This document shows, in pieces, positions 43,317 through 55,401 of a DNA stretch of 64,000 nt. The position numbers were made by a program, and so were the translations under genes. The number at the start of each line of letters is the position of its first letter. Position 1 is the first letter of the stretch. The DNA lies in NCBI GenBank assembly GCA_037893245.1, contig JBAIAA010000109.1, positions 124,001 through 188,000 of the forward strand, given 5' to 3'. Source of the DNA: Crossaster papposus (Eukaryota > Echinodermata > Asteroidea > Velatida > Solasteridae). The notes under the pieces were generated by a model. That model had not been told where the DNA came from. It saw only the letters and a list, made by a program, of their open reading frames with translations, and made no database searches.

Positions 43317-46149
43317 TCAGTTTCCCATATGTTACCTTAGTTAACACATAAATGATTTCCAATGCTTGACAGACATTTTTTTTAAATGCGCAGGGAATTT
43401 GCTGCACATTTAGCAAAATCGATTGTTGATAAAATTAGAAGGAACAATACTGTATATGATTGCGGATGTGCATTCGAATTCGCGCTAAAATGAATTATCG
43501 ATACTAGTAAATTCAGTGCACATTCTGGAAATAGTACGCTGATTTTGCTGCGAATAAATGCACCTTCCTGGAAAAAGAATGATCAATTGTTAAATAGAAA
43601 ACGGGACTGGAACGTTCATACTATTTCGCACGAAAACTACTGCATCTTTTACAAACTAATGTGCACATTTCCCCGATACATCTAAGAAAACCCATATTAT
43701 TTTTTGTTGGCCAATTTAAACAATTTAATTCAGATTAACACTAAACTCATTCAAATTTGTGTTAAATTGAATTCTCCATTGCATCAGTATTTAACAGTCA
43801 AAAGGAGTAATTCCATTTCAGCAGTTAGCATTCACTGGCCAAATAAGATCATTCCAATTAACGAGGTCGTTAACAATTTTTGTCATGTTCACATTCAACT
43901 TCGTATTTACCTATACATGTAAAGGCGAATTCTGAAGAGAATACAGAATTACATTTATTCTGCATTATACATGACCTTTAAGTAAAGCATTTTCTTTTAC
44001 AAAAAGAAACGCGGAAAAAAATCCACATGAAAAGAACAACCTTTAGTTTTAGTTAATTTTATAATGACCCCCTGAATGTTAAGCTTTAATTTCTTAAAGC
44101 ATTTTTTTGTTTTTAATTTGACATGGTTCGAACATTAGCAGAAATAAAGAATAACACATAAAGACCAGTGCAAACGATCACAAGACAATAGCGAAAGATT
44201 TTTTTTCATTTCAAATTTATCACCATAACTTTTTTTTAACTTTACCTGACACTCTCCTAGATACAGGGTACAGGCTTTAGCCGGGAAAACCTAGAGTAGA
44301 AATTAAACTGAAGAATGGTGAAACTGAAGTTTTGAATGCCTATAAATGAAATAGAATGACTAAAACGAACCTAAATGAAATCATGTGTGCACAAACACGA
44401 AATTGAATGCAATAGTAACTAAAAAGAAACCCTAGTTTGATTTAATTTAGGGGGAAATGCGTGAATTTGAATGCGTGTTAATGACATTAAATTAATTTGT
44501 GATAAATTTGGCCGGGAAAACCTATATTTATTTCGAATATTTGTTTTAGTTATTATAATAGTTGGCACTTGTAATTCATTGTACAATCAAGATTACCATC
44601 GTACACCTTTAATACGTTACATTGTAGAATAAACATTGTGTCCGACAGTACCGTCAACACTGTTTTCAGCAAATGAACTTGTTAGCTACTTCTATAAACA
44701 TTTTTTCAGAAGCTAAACATTGCGCGTGTAATTATAAGAATGAATGATAAATCGCTAGATATTTTTTATCAATACCTTGTTCGTGTTTGAACGCGTTTAA
44801 AAGGAATAACAAGACAGTATTTAGAAACGTGTTTCAATGTTAAAGACATGTTTAAAATTTGCCAAAAACTGTTTTATGCTATTTAAAAAAAAAAAATTAT
44901 TCAAATTCACGAACTCTCACATTCAATTTTGTCCGGAAAAAAAAAAAGAAGCTTTTTCCCAAACCAAAATATAGTCATTTATCATTCGTTGTGAAAGTGT
45001 AGTCACTCTGTTTAAACATTGGATTGAGAATATTTGTCATTACAGATGAAATTGGTCTAAGCTGTTGCTATATACACGAATCTGGTCTGTAATGACGAAT
45101 ATTCTTGACCTGGTGTTTGAAAGGGTGACCTGGTATTCAAAAGGGTGACCAAGCGTTTAAATCAAATGATAAATTACTTAATTTGTTTGGAAATTTTTGT
45201 TCGAACGAAATTGAATTTGAGAGTGGGTAAATTCGAAGATAAACAAACATGTTTTAAAATAGCTAGGAAAACCTATAAAAATATAACCTTAAAAGGAAAG
45301 TTGTTTTTTTCTGGCTGTTAACAACTATTGTCAGATTATTGTCAAAATGCGTACGATACTAAATAAACATGTACCGGTACGCGTTCGCTTCCGCGCATTT
45401 ATTGTCGCGAAATATTGATATGATTCGTGCCTATACCCAGCATTGACAGGACTTGATCGACACATTGCAGTTACATTATGTGCTGCGTAGTTGTCATTGT
45501 ATAATTATATTTATAGAGTTGTGTTTAATGATATTTTACCATTTTGTAGATAAGCTAGATCAGTTCAGTTTTTTGGCAGTTGTGCCTCATATGAATCTGT
45601 TTGATAATAATAATAATTACTAAAAGATATTAGAGCCATTTTTTTAGGCCTGTGCTTAAGTTGATTGAGTGTTTTTGAGCCAAATATTGTTGTTACACAC
45701 ACGTTAATGTAACTCTAGGTTTTCAGCTAACTGTATTTTGCACTGTAGTTCACACCAGTATGAAGGATGTTTTATTAATGACTTCATTGTCTTGGCATAT
45801 TATTGTGTGACATTTAAATCTTTGTAAGATTGTGTCAATTTGAGAATTTTTTAATTAATTGCAATTGTACTTTTGTCTACAGTGTGGTTAGACTTAATTA
45901 TTGTTGACTGTGCAAACTGTGTGCAGACTAGATGGATTTTAAGTCAGTGATTTAGGTCTGATACTGTATTTTAACAAGTCATATTTTGTGTACATTGCCA
46001 GATATGTATCCCAGCCATGTCTGTGCCAGACTTTATTTCTAAGTCACATAGTGCTTTAGCTGAGACCATAGTTTGTGCATTCACATATATTTCACATATA
46101 TGTAAAGATACTACATTATAGTCACTTGGCCTTATTACGTGTTGTCATA

Positions 46150-46243
46150 CAGTTGAAGTGGTAGATACAATTTTGGAAGAGGCTGAGCCACTTGTTATTG
46201 AGCCAGTTTTAATTGAAGCTGCTAACTTTGTAATGTCGAGGTG
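46150..46243 (+). other. conserved short coding-like segment, copy 1
   Basis: After a T-rich acceptor-like CATACAG, an open frame reads VEVVDTILEEAEPLVIEPVL and ends IEAANFVMSR with TGA. The homologue at 59682-59775 keeps the frame and stop with three replacements. It may be a terminal exon or a decayed transposon coding piece; I recognise no family. Confidence 0.35.
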
Positions 46244-46617
46244 ACAGGAGGAGTTCTTGTTTCTCCTACTGCGAGTGTTTTAAAATGTAGTTAGCTTGAG
46301 TACACATGTACTTTAAAGTGTTTTTTACTTGGTTTTCCAGATGGCAAAGCCGAGGGAAAAGGTGGGAACTGTTCCTCGTATTCAGGATTGTAATTGACTA
46401 TAGTGGTAACTGTTAACAGGATCACAATACAAATACCTCACATTCGGGGTGTTTGTCTATGCTAAGCATAATGCTTTGTATTTGGCTATGTACTGCTATT
46501 GTCAGCTCAAGTTGCCCCTGCATAAGTGTTTTTTGCTCTTCATGATTGAAAGAGATTTATCTGCACCGGCTCATTTCATTGTATACAGTTGTATTTTGGA
46601 GTCACTGATTTTTGTGA

Positions 46618-47055
46618 CACAAGTCGTGTCGAGTCATTTCAAAGAAGTGACTCGCGTTGAGTCGAGTCATTTGGTCAAGATGGTCGAGTCACGGTGTGTA
46701 GTCGAGTTGAGTCATTTACATGTAGCTTAAGTCAATTCGAGTCACTAATAAATAAACACGTAACAGAAAGGTGGAAATCCATGACACGAATGTCTGTTGT
46801 ATTATTAAGGAAGAAAAACGTGTACAGACAGCCAATGTATAATATACCATGTTATTATTTGCTGAAATAAACGTGACATGAACACGAACCGACACTGGCG
46901 TAAGTCGTTTTGCTCTTATTATGAGGGACTCGAGTCGAGTCGAGTCATTTGCCTGCGCTCGGGTCGACTCGAGTCGTGTCATTTACCCATTGGGACATGA
47001 ATCGAGTTGAGTCGCCAAAAATGTAACTAGATTCGAGTCGAGTCATTGACTAGTC
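46618..47055. repeat. GAGTC satellite block, second copy
   Basis: Homologous to 579-1065 and 60626-61105, more diverged, with the same conserved spacer (AATAAACACGTAACAGAAAG, 46749). Confidence 0.85.
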
Positions 47056-47249
47056 ATTACAACTCTGTTCTATTTTTGATGGAACCAGTCTCAGTAACGT
47101 TACTTATAGATTTCCGTCATTGACTGACAAAGAACTTGAAAAAAGATGAAAAATCTACAAAGGCCGTTATTGACAAGTCAGTTAATATGAGGTGTAGTAA
47201 AACAAATATAGCATAGTTTAATATAGCACGTGTCTTTATTCTCATAATG

Positions 47250-47850
47250 CTTTGTACACCGAAGGCGCGGTGCTACTATGGTTTTTGGTCAAAACCGCCA
47301 TCACCGTAGTGACACCGCCAGTACTTTTTAATAGTTATCCCCTACCCGTCGCACATGTGTTTTTCCTCGCGGTGCTACTGAGGAACCAGGGCGGAATCAC
47401 GGCGGAACCCGGTGTCACTGCGGACATGGCGATCCCATTGAGTTACACTGCGGTTTGATGTCGGTGCCACGGCGATCATTGGCGGCAGGACTGCGATGTT
47501 GGCGGTGGTAGCACCGTGGTAGCACCGCCATAACCGCAGAAGAACCGCCACGGGATCGCGGTAGGGTCACAGGCTAAAGTTTTCGGCGATTGCACGGTGC
47601 TTCGGTACTGCGGAGGCACGGCGGTGATGGAGGTGCTACTGCAGTCCTTGTGCGGTGCTACGGCAGTCATGGCGATGCCACGGCAATCCCATGTTCAAAG
47701 TTTCTGCCGTGCCACAGCGAAAGTCCGCGGTGCTACGGCGATCAATGGCGGAACCATTGCGGAACCACGGCGATTAAGGCGGTGCCACTGCGGTTTATGC
47801 CGTACAAGCACCGCAGTGGCACCGCACCTCCGGTGTGACGGGGGGTAACT
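47250..47850. repeat. GC-rich imperfect repeats (GCGGTGCTACGGCGAT type)
   Basis: An irregular array of words such as GCGGTGCTAC, GGCGATCC, GCGGAACCAC and GCGGTGCCAC on alternating strands, quite unlike its AT-rich surroundings. Several frames stay open only because of composition. No gene is called. Confidence 0.7.
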
Positions 47851-48223
47851 GCAGTATTTTTACGACCGTGGCGCAGAAGTATTATTCTTTGATATCTGGT
47901 TGTTGCAAGCCTTTATCACTGCCAACAGAGGTCGGTAATTGGACAATCATTATCCGGTCACGGCTTAGTGGGCCGTTCAAACTCCTAGTCCTTCCTCCAT
48001 GGTCTATCTAAACGAGTAAATCTTACTGGGATGTTTACAGTTACTTCTGCACTTTCATTTGCTTCTAGAACACTATGTATACACTTGTATCACAATGTGT
48101 GATAATATTCTCATCTAAATAAGCAACCTTAAGTCTGTTAATTTGTCTGCACATTATACAAAAACAAATAAAACAAACTGTGATCGACGTTAAGTCATCT
48201 GATTTTAACGAACCCTTTAAGTA

Positions 48224-48391
48224 ATGGAAGCAATGGCGAAACTGACCTTTACTGGGTTGCAACTATTTCACATAATATTCATCATATGTCAGGGAGCTAC
48301 CTCGTCCGTCTCTGGATATCAAACTTCTTATGCAGGGAAACACGCGTTTTATGCCGCAGAAAATCGCGCCCTAGTCAAAAAGTTTGCATAG
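48224..48391 (+). pseudogene. truncated 5' fragment of a third FReD gene
   Basis: From about 48148 the sequence matches the 5' UTR and start of the FReD genes nearly perfectly. It encodes the same signal peptide and the first ~50 residues (to ENRAL). It then breaks from homology at about 48372 and meets TAG at 48389. Both PAN cysteines and the whole fibrinogen domain are missing. The break is joined to a tRNA-like sequence. It could still make a 55-residue secreted peptide but is best read as a duplication relic. Confidence 0.92.
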
Positions 48392-48458
48392 TTGGATTTC
48401 GGACTAGAGATCTTGTGATGATTTCTAACAACTCGATATCCACTAGCTGTGGGATGTC
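48387..48458 (-). repeat. tRNA-like / SINE-head remnant
   Basis: On the minus strand the segment starts GACATCCCACAGCTAGTGG (A-box-like) and contains AGTCCGAAATCC (B-box-like) at the expected spacing of a tRNA of about 72 nt. Pairing of the arms is poor, so it is not a functional tRNA. It sits exactly at the breakpoint of the FReD fragment. Confidence 0.4.
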
Positions 48459-48539
48459 GACAAAAGCCGTTTTTCAAAATACAATGTACTTATACCGTGT
48501 CATCATTGTAAAAACTATAATTAGACCAATGTTGTAATA

Positions 48540-49800
48540 AATTTAAATTCATGCACGCGCGCTTTTAATCACGGTGTTAACAAGGCCCGCAAATCTGCCC
48601 GCAATATGGTGAATGGTACCCCGAAAAAGTCGGTTATTCTCTAGAGACTCGTGGGGAAAGGAGCCCAAAACTCCTGAGGAAAGAAATATTAAAAAATATA
48701 AATATATTTAACAACATAAAAAATTGTACCCCAAAAACCACACAGACTAGAAAGTACACTGTAATACCGGTACATGTATGACGATTTCAGAGACTTTTCC
48801 TGACAAATGAAACAAATCCTGGAGAAATCGAGAGAAGATCCCAGCTTATTTATGCACATGCGTGCAGGAAATATAATTACATGTAATTAGGAAACTGATC
48901 TACATGTATAATCTTGACGTCGGGGACTTATTTTCACCCATTTATGATAATTTTCCCCGACCCACCACAAAAATACGCCGCCTGGAATTTTGTTGTCATG
49001 GTATTTCATTTATTGTTGTATACAGTAACTACATGTAATAATGAAGTGATTATTTAACAAGCGATCACGTGCCTCTCCTGAATATCTTGGTACGCTTTGA
49101 CTGGTAACTCTAAGACGGTTTGCGCCAACTCTTGTCGGCTTTCCTTTGGACAGTTAATGACAGTTCTCGCTCTGCCTACCCGAGCCATATCTGTCAAGTA
49201 TCGTAAAGCCCGGTTTATAGTCGGTCGCGCGACTGAAAAAAGGACGCATCATCCGATACAAATGGTTTATAGTTGGCGCTGAAGCTTCAGCGACTATAGT
49301 CGCTGAATGATGCCGGCGACGTCTCTAAAGAGTTCAAATGGTTGAACTTTGACATGGCGCTGACCTCATTGTATTTAGATTTAGGGGTGCACTAATTCAA
49401 GCCCCATGGAAAACAGTGTAAAATAAACAACGTTCGGGACCAAGTTTCATGCAAACTGACATCGCTGGGGTTTCTCAAACAACAATCAGATTATTGTCTT
49501 GGCCTTTATCTTTCCATTTCTTTTCAATTGTTGGTGGGTTGGCAAATTACATTCTTTAATATTCACACCAAATGAAACTCACCTCCCGAAAAGTGATACT
49601 TTCCGAGCCTTAATTCAAGCAGCCATTTTACAAATGGCATCCCTCCACGTTCTAGGGCAATTAGGAACATTTCATGCTAATGCATTAGCGTAGAAATTTC
49701 CCTTCTATTAGGGTAGTGCACCCTTAGGGAAAACCACTAAAGAGATGAACGAACAAACCGTGACTTACGATTTATACAAACAATAATAATAATATGAGCA
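48540..49800. other. non-coding interval
   Basis: No gene. It contains a perfect 16-bp palindrome CGCTGAAGCTTCAGCG (49277-49292) between copies of TTTATAGT, and a short FReD-upstream-like fragment (GGTGGGTTGG, 49530). Confidence 0.5.
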
Positions 49801-49839
49801 GTTATATATAATATATATATATAATATAATGGACACGTG

Positions 49840-50035
49840 CCAATAATGGCGCGTGCCCATTAAAGGCGCGTGCCCATTAAAGGCGCGTGCCCATTAAAGG
49901 CGCGTGCCCATTAAAGGCGCGTGCCCATTAAAGGCGCGTGCCCATTAAGGGCGCGTGCCCATTAAAGGCGCGTGCCCATTAAAGGCGCGTGCCCATTAAG
50001 GGCGCCTGCCCATTATTGGCACGTGCCTATAATGG
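49840..50035. repeat. 17-bp minisatellite GGCGCGTGCCCATTAAA
   Basis: About ten tandem units, nearly identical, with variants at both ends (TGGCACGTGCC). CACGTG and GGCGCG words recur every 17 bp; low divergence suggests recent expansion. Confidence 0.95.
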
Positions 50036-50467
50036 CACTTGCACGTGCCCAAAAGTAGTAAAGAAACGCCCCCGGGGTGGCGAGGCTGTCATTATCCTAA
50101 AGACTACACTAAACCTAAACACGTAGTAAATTAAGTAATGTGGAGAGGCGTCATAAAGATCGTTGCCGTTCCGCCCGCGTCAACACGGGAGGAACGAGGC
50201 TATTGTTCTTAATTACCCCCGTTCTCCTGCAAGCACACGTGCACCGTTCTGCCCGCGTTCTATTCTCGACAGCAATACAATAGAGCGGTCACACGTGCTT
50301 GAACGCATTGTGTTAAACGGCTGTGGAAGACGACCGCGCGCAACGAGTATCTGATGTAAGCTTGTGGTTTTACGTAGGCCTATAATTTTGTTGTGTTTAA
50401 ATAGACAAGCTATTGTAATACAAACATAAAATGCTGTTTTTCAAAATTATTTTCTTTTCTTTCGCAG

Positions 50468-50599
50468 GTGCAAGATGGTTCTGGCAGTAAAACATTGATA
50501 GAACAGTATCACAGTTTAATTAAAGAATGTTTAGAAGATCTTGGGGTGGGATTGTACGTTAATAGCTCAAAACGGTGGTTTGCTAAAAAGAAGGCATAG
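50468..50599 (+). CDS. terminal coding exon of an unrecognised gene
   Basis: A strong acceptor (TTTTCTTTTCTTTCGCAG) is followed by 43 codons and a TAG at 50597. The phase 0 peptide reads VQDGSGSKTLIEQYHSLIKE, then CLEDLGVGLYVNSSKRWFAK and ends KKA: composition and helix pattern look like real protein. A donor GAT|GTAAGC at 50356 could belong to the preceding exon, whose frame (VEDDRAQRVSD) joins in phase but has a stop 13 codons upstream. I do not recognise the family. Confidence 0.55.
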   Translation: MQDGSGSKTLIEQYHSLIKECLEDLGVGLYVNSSKRWFAKKKA

Positions 50600-52399
50600 T
50601 AATTTGGATGTTACATGTAAGTTACATGTACCGTATACCAAGAACAAAATTGAGATTGTGAATTTTATTTTCTAAAAACTCACTTCAGGGGCCCCCTTAA
50701 TAGAAACAAGCTGTAAACAAGTGCAAATAAATGCAGAGTTTTAACTTTCAGTCAAGTTTCAAATGGTAACTTGATCCGACGAAACCCTTCAGTACTCAAT
50801 ACACGCCACTTTTGTGATTTGTAAAGCCATTCCCATATTGAATGTGAGACGGCAACTATATACACCGAGTGTGACATTTTGGTATATTTCTAGTTACATG
50901 CCACCTGTCAACTAAATTATTTGAAGATTTATTCCTGATTTTTTTCTTGGATGTTTGAGCAAGGTTTGTACCATCAAACATTGTTTTTTCTGAGAAATTG
51001 GATATTTGTGACCCGCACTGTGAAAAGGTGGATTCAGTTGCGCTGCGCTGTGACTACATTTTTTTACACTAACGCGCGTACGTAATATTTTCTATAGTCG
51101 CTTGTATTTCTGTAATACATGTACCCCCAAGCTGTTTTGGTTTTATGGCTTTGTCAACACAGCCCTTTCTCATAGGCCAGAGACCCAGAAACCAGCTGGT
51201 GTTGTTAAATAAGGCAAGGCAACAATAGCATGATTAATTGCTTGGGAAGGTAAAATCCAGACCTCACACAGCCTTTACAAGTATGTACACAATGTAATGG
51301 GATACTCGTGAAGCAGCCTTTGCTTTGCAAAAAGCTGGGTCACCGGTTCAACCAGTGTTCAAGCGGCACTTACCATGTTATTCGGCTTGCTTTGAACTAG
51401 GAATACATGTAACATGATTTACACTTGCAGGTACGCGCGTCCGTACTATTTTTCATAGTCGCTTGTATTTACACTTACGTGCGTCCCTACTATTTTTCAT
51501 ACTCACTTTATTTCGTGTAATACCCCAAAGCTGTTTTAGTTTTATGGTAAGCGGCACTTACCATGTTATTCGGCTTACTTTGAACTAGGATTACCATGTC
51601 ATATGAGGTTTTTTACCTTTGATGAAATAGTAATTGCTTGTTTACGGCGAAGCGACTATGAAAAGTAGTACAGTGGCACATCGTAAGGTTAATAATATGT
51701 GCGTGTAGGTATATAATACAATTATATTTGTTTCTTCATATATTTCGTGGCTCCGGATCTTAATTTTTTTAAGGGAAGTATAGTTCGAAATCTCATAGCG
51801 TACAGGTACACCCCATTGGAATGTTGTTTGGGAAAAGCAAGTATCAAATGGTATTCACCTCAAATTACATTTTTCATTTTTGGGGGGTAAATAACAATTT
51901 TTGATGCAGTACTGCCTAAAGAGGATACATTGTACAATCCCCCAAACTTTTCTCACCAGAGATAAAAAGACCAATGTTTGCTCCAAGCCAATCCAAAAGG
52001 AAAACATTCTGAGACCCCTGGCAAGTTGACTTTTTGAGGGACAAAAATAGGAACAAATTTCAATTTTACAAGTTCTAAAGACAAGCTTTAACGCATGTTC
52101 TGAAAATAGCATAAGGGTGACATTTAAAACATTTTATTTTTTTCTCAAGTAAGGGCAATGATGATTCTTTGTAATGATATAGTTGATAAATTTGCATTTT
52201 GGCTGGGTGATTTTTTCAAATTATAAGCAAAAGACAAAATGGCCTGTTGGCATTGCAACAGACCATAAACAAAATGCAAGTTCTATTTTCGTTACTTGCT
52301 TACCAAGTTATTTCATATTAAAAAAAACACCATAATTGACGAGGACACTTCTTTGAAATATTTACGTAGACACACTCTTAAGTATTTTTTTTGTTTTTT
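50600..52399. other. non-coding interval
   Basis: No supported gene. It includes the downstream flank of the exon at 50468, two diverged direct repeats (GCGGCACTTACCATGTTATTCGGCTT at 51365 and 51552) and a segment starting GTGACCCGCACTGTG (51008) related to the 438-bp MITE family ends. Confidence 0.5.
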
Positions 52400-53188
52400 T
52401 GTTGTGATGGCGATGATGTACATGTAAGTTGTCCATTGTGATCATCAATACAAAGGAGTCTAGATGTTGTTTTGTAACGCAACTCATAATATTTGCGACT
52501 TCATTAAATTTCAGCTTGTGGCCTTCGGTAGAAGGAGTTACCATAGTAACCAGAGAATTGCCTCTTATTGTCACTAGATTCATTAAAACTAGATCAATAT
52601 CGTGGATAGCTATAATATTACTGTAAAGACTCCTCTTAATAGACGAATTTATCTCCGACTTGCAAGTTTTGAGAATGGAATCAACCAGCGTGAAATTGAT
52701 ATGAACGCATACAAGCAATCTCCCCATTGTGCGTGCCTTCAGCGCACAAACCAATGAGGTTATCAGCTTACAATAAAACCAGCCAATTAAAGGCTACGGT
52801 TTATAAATATAGGAAATACTGACCAATTACTAGCCACTGACGTGAATGACGTACTTACTTGAATAACCAATCAGAGAGAATGAGAGATACACATCGTCTG
52901 CCTCAACCCATTCTTTTCTGTAAACCATACCAAGTCCCACCATCGCCAGGCCTGTGTATGACAGGAGCATCCTAGTATTTATATAGAGAGGACAGCAGCC
53001 GAAAGCAGTACGGCTTGGCATTTAGTCGTCGAACAACCATTGCGGGTAGTTCAATCAGACACGATAAATCGCTAGATTTTTTCCCCGTGATTTCAACTAC
53101 CGGTATATGTGGCGCACATTATACAAAAACAAATAAAACAAACTGAGATCGACGTTAAGTCATCTGATTTTAACGAATCCTTTAAGTA
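52400..53188 (+). promoter_or_regulatory. upstream region of FReD gene 2 with TATA box
   Basis: Homologous to 40500-41381 with deletions. TATTTATATA at 52976-52985 lies about 200 nt before the ATG, followed by the conserved AGAGAGGACAGCAGCCGAAAG stretch, so initiation near 53010 is likely. Copy 1 has a damaged version of this TATA box, hinting at different expression levels. Confidence 0.6.
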
Positions 53189-54235
53189 ATGGAAGCAATG
53201 GCAAAACTGACCTTTACTGGGTTGCAACTATTTCACATAATATTCATCATATGTCAGGGAGCTACCTCGTCCGTCTCTGGATATGAAACTTCTTATGCAG
53301 GGAAACATGTGTTTTATGCCGCAGAAAATCGCGCCCTAAAAGGGTTTGCGTTTGCAACCAAAATTGTGCGATCTCGTGTCATCTGTGGACGTGAATGCAG
53401 CATGGATCAACATTGCAAGTCTTTTAACTTTAATGACTGCAGTAAAATGTGCGAGTTAAACCTTGCCACAAGACGGCAGCATCTCGACTACTTCAATGCA
53501 ACTCAAGGGAGCGTGTACTTTGATGCAGATGAGGACACACCTCTCTACTCACTGGCTGATAGTTCCTTGAATCGCTACAGAAGTTGCAAGATGCTCTTAG
53601 ATGCTGGTTATCGTTCAAGCGGTATCTACACAATCTACCCAGAGGAATTCGGCAATGACAGTCTTTGTGTCTACTGTGACATGGAGACTGACGGTGGGGG
53701 ATGGATCGTGTTTCAGAGGCGACAAGATGGCAGCGTGGACTTCTACCGTAACTGGGCCGACTACCAGTCTGGCTTTGGTGATCTGTCCGGTGAGTTCTGG
53801 TTGGGTAACGACAACTTGGTGACTCTGACGTCTGATGATTCACGTGGATCATGGGAGCTACGAGTTGACTTAGAGGACTGGGAGAACAACACGGCATGGG
53901 CAAAGTACTCGGGTTTCCAAATATCTCCGGGTGAGTACAATCTGAATATTCACCAATACGATGCCAGCAGCACTGCCGGTGACTCTCTTGGGTATCACAG
54001 AGGGCGTCGCTTTACGACAAAGGATCGTGACAATGATGATGAACCACAACGTAATTGCGCACTAATGCGCACAGGAGCCTGGTGGTTTAATCGTTGTTTT
54101 CACTCTCACTTGAATGGTAGATATTACCCAGATGAGAATGCCGGTAATGGCAAGGGCGTACAATGGCATTCATGGGAATTGCGTTATTATTCTATGAAAG
54201 CATGTAGCATGAAAATGCGTGAAATTGGATCTTGA
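53189..54235 (+). CDS. secreted PAN/apple + fibrinogen-domain protein 2
   Basis: An intronless gene of 348 aa with the same layout as gene 1: signal peptide (1-28), PAN/apple domain (~35-112) and fibrinogen C-terminal domain (~131-343) with CDMETDGGGW, the calcium loop TTKDRDND and a paired Cys before GAWWFNRC. The N-terminal 200 residues are nearly identical to gene 1. Differences concentrate near the ligand and calcium face (after residue 230: EPQRNCALMRTG versus LTDLNCAQKHAG, and the C-terminal strand). That fits diversification of binding specificity, though selection has not been tested. It lacks the extra Cys219. Confidence 0.95.
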   Translation: MEAMAKLTFTGLQLFHIIFIICQGATSSVSGYETSYAGKHVFYAAENRALKGFAFATKIVRSRVICGRECSMDQHCKSFNFNDCSKMCELNLATRRQHLDYFNATQGSVYFDADEDTPLYSLADSSLNRYRSCKMLLDAGYRSSGIYTIYPEEFGNDSLCVYCDMETDGGGWIVFQRRQDGSVDFYRNWADYQSGFGDLSGEFWLGNDNLVTLTSDDSRGSWELRVDLEDWENNTAWAKYSGFQISPGEYNLNIHQYDASSTAGDSLGYHRGRRFTTKDRDNDDEPQRNCALMRTGAWWFNRCFHSHLNGRYYPDENAGNGKGVQWHSWELRYYSMKACSMKMREIGS

Positions 54236-55397
54236 ACGCCGTATCCTATTGTATATTATATAGGTTTTCCAGGCCAAATTTAAACAAAAAATCTTTCAAA
54301 TTAACACCAGGCTCATTCAATTTCGTTTTAAAATGAAAGCTTTGTTGCATCAGCATTCAACAGTTAAACGGAGTAATTCTATTTCAGCAGTTACTATTCA
54401 CTGGCCAAATTAATGTTCACATTCAAAGTCGTATTTACATGTACCGGTACCTACTGTACATGACATGTACATAAAGGCAAATTCTAAATTAAGAGAATAC
54501 AGAAAAATTTACACTAATTCTGCGTTATACCTTTAAGTAAAGCATTTTTGAACGAGAAGAAATGCGATTAGAAAAGCAACTGTGGGAACAATATACATGA
54601 AAAGAACAACCTATTGTTTTAGTTTATTTTATAATGACCCCCTGATAATTTAAAGATTTTGTTTCTTAAAAGCATTTGCTATTTTTTAATTTGACATGGT
54701 CCGAACATTAGCAGAAATAAATAATAAAACATAAAGACCAGTGCAAACGATACAAGACAAAAGCGAAAGATATAGTTTTGTTTTCAAACTTACCACCATA
54801 ACCTTTTAAACTTTAGATACTTCTAAATACAAGGTACAGTGCACAGGCTTTAGCCGGGGAAACCTATAGTAGAAATTCAACTGAAGAATGGTGAAACTGT
54901 AGTCTTGAATGCCTATAAATGAAATAGAACGACTAAAACGAACCTGAATGAAAAGAACGAAATCATGTGTGCACAAACACGAAATTGAATGCAATAGTAC
55001 CGGTAACTAAAAAGAAACCCTACATGTAGTTTGATTGAATTAGGAGGAAATGCGTGAATTTGAACGCGTGTTAATGAAATTGAATTAATTTGTGATGAAT
55101 TTGGCTGGGAAAACCTATATTTATTTCAAATATTTGTTTTAGTTATATTAATAGTTGGCACTTGTAATTCATTGTACAACCAAGATTACCATCTTACACC
55201 TTTAATATGTTACATTGTAGAATAAACATTGTGTCCGACAGTACCGTCAACACTGTGTTCAGCAAACGCAACTTGTTAGCCACTTCTATAAACATTTTTC
55301 AGAAGATAATTATTGCGCGTGTAATTATAAGAATGAATAATAAATCGCTAGATAATTTCGATCAATATCTTGTTGGTGTTTGAAAGATGTTTCATTG
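54236..55397. other. downstream flank of FReD gene 2
   Basis: Colinear with parts of 43680-44840. A candidate poly(A) signal AATAAA is at about 55224. No other gene. Confidence 0.55.
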
Positions 55398-55401
55398 TTA
55401 A

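Larger units (their letters stand above)
42426..46617. other. downstream part of FReD duplication unit, copy 1
   Basis: Non-coding DNA that is colinear in many blocks with 54240-60600: shared motifs include AATAAACATTGTGTCCGACAG at 44628 (55224 in copy 2, a possible poly(A) signal) and GCATTTATTGTCGCGAAAT at 45397 (58671). It lacks the piggyBac-like MITE, the ~2.6-kb block and two later MITEs present in copy 2. It holds a MITE at 43076-43316. Confidence 0.7.

Noticed and set aside
47590..47848. Frames in the GC-rich island
   Set aside because: Low-complexity composition, several overlapping frames, no splice context.
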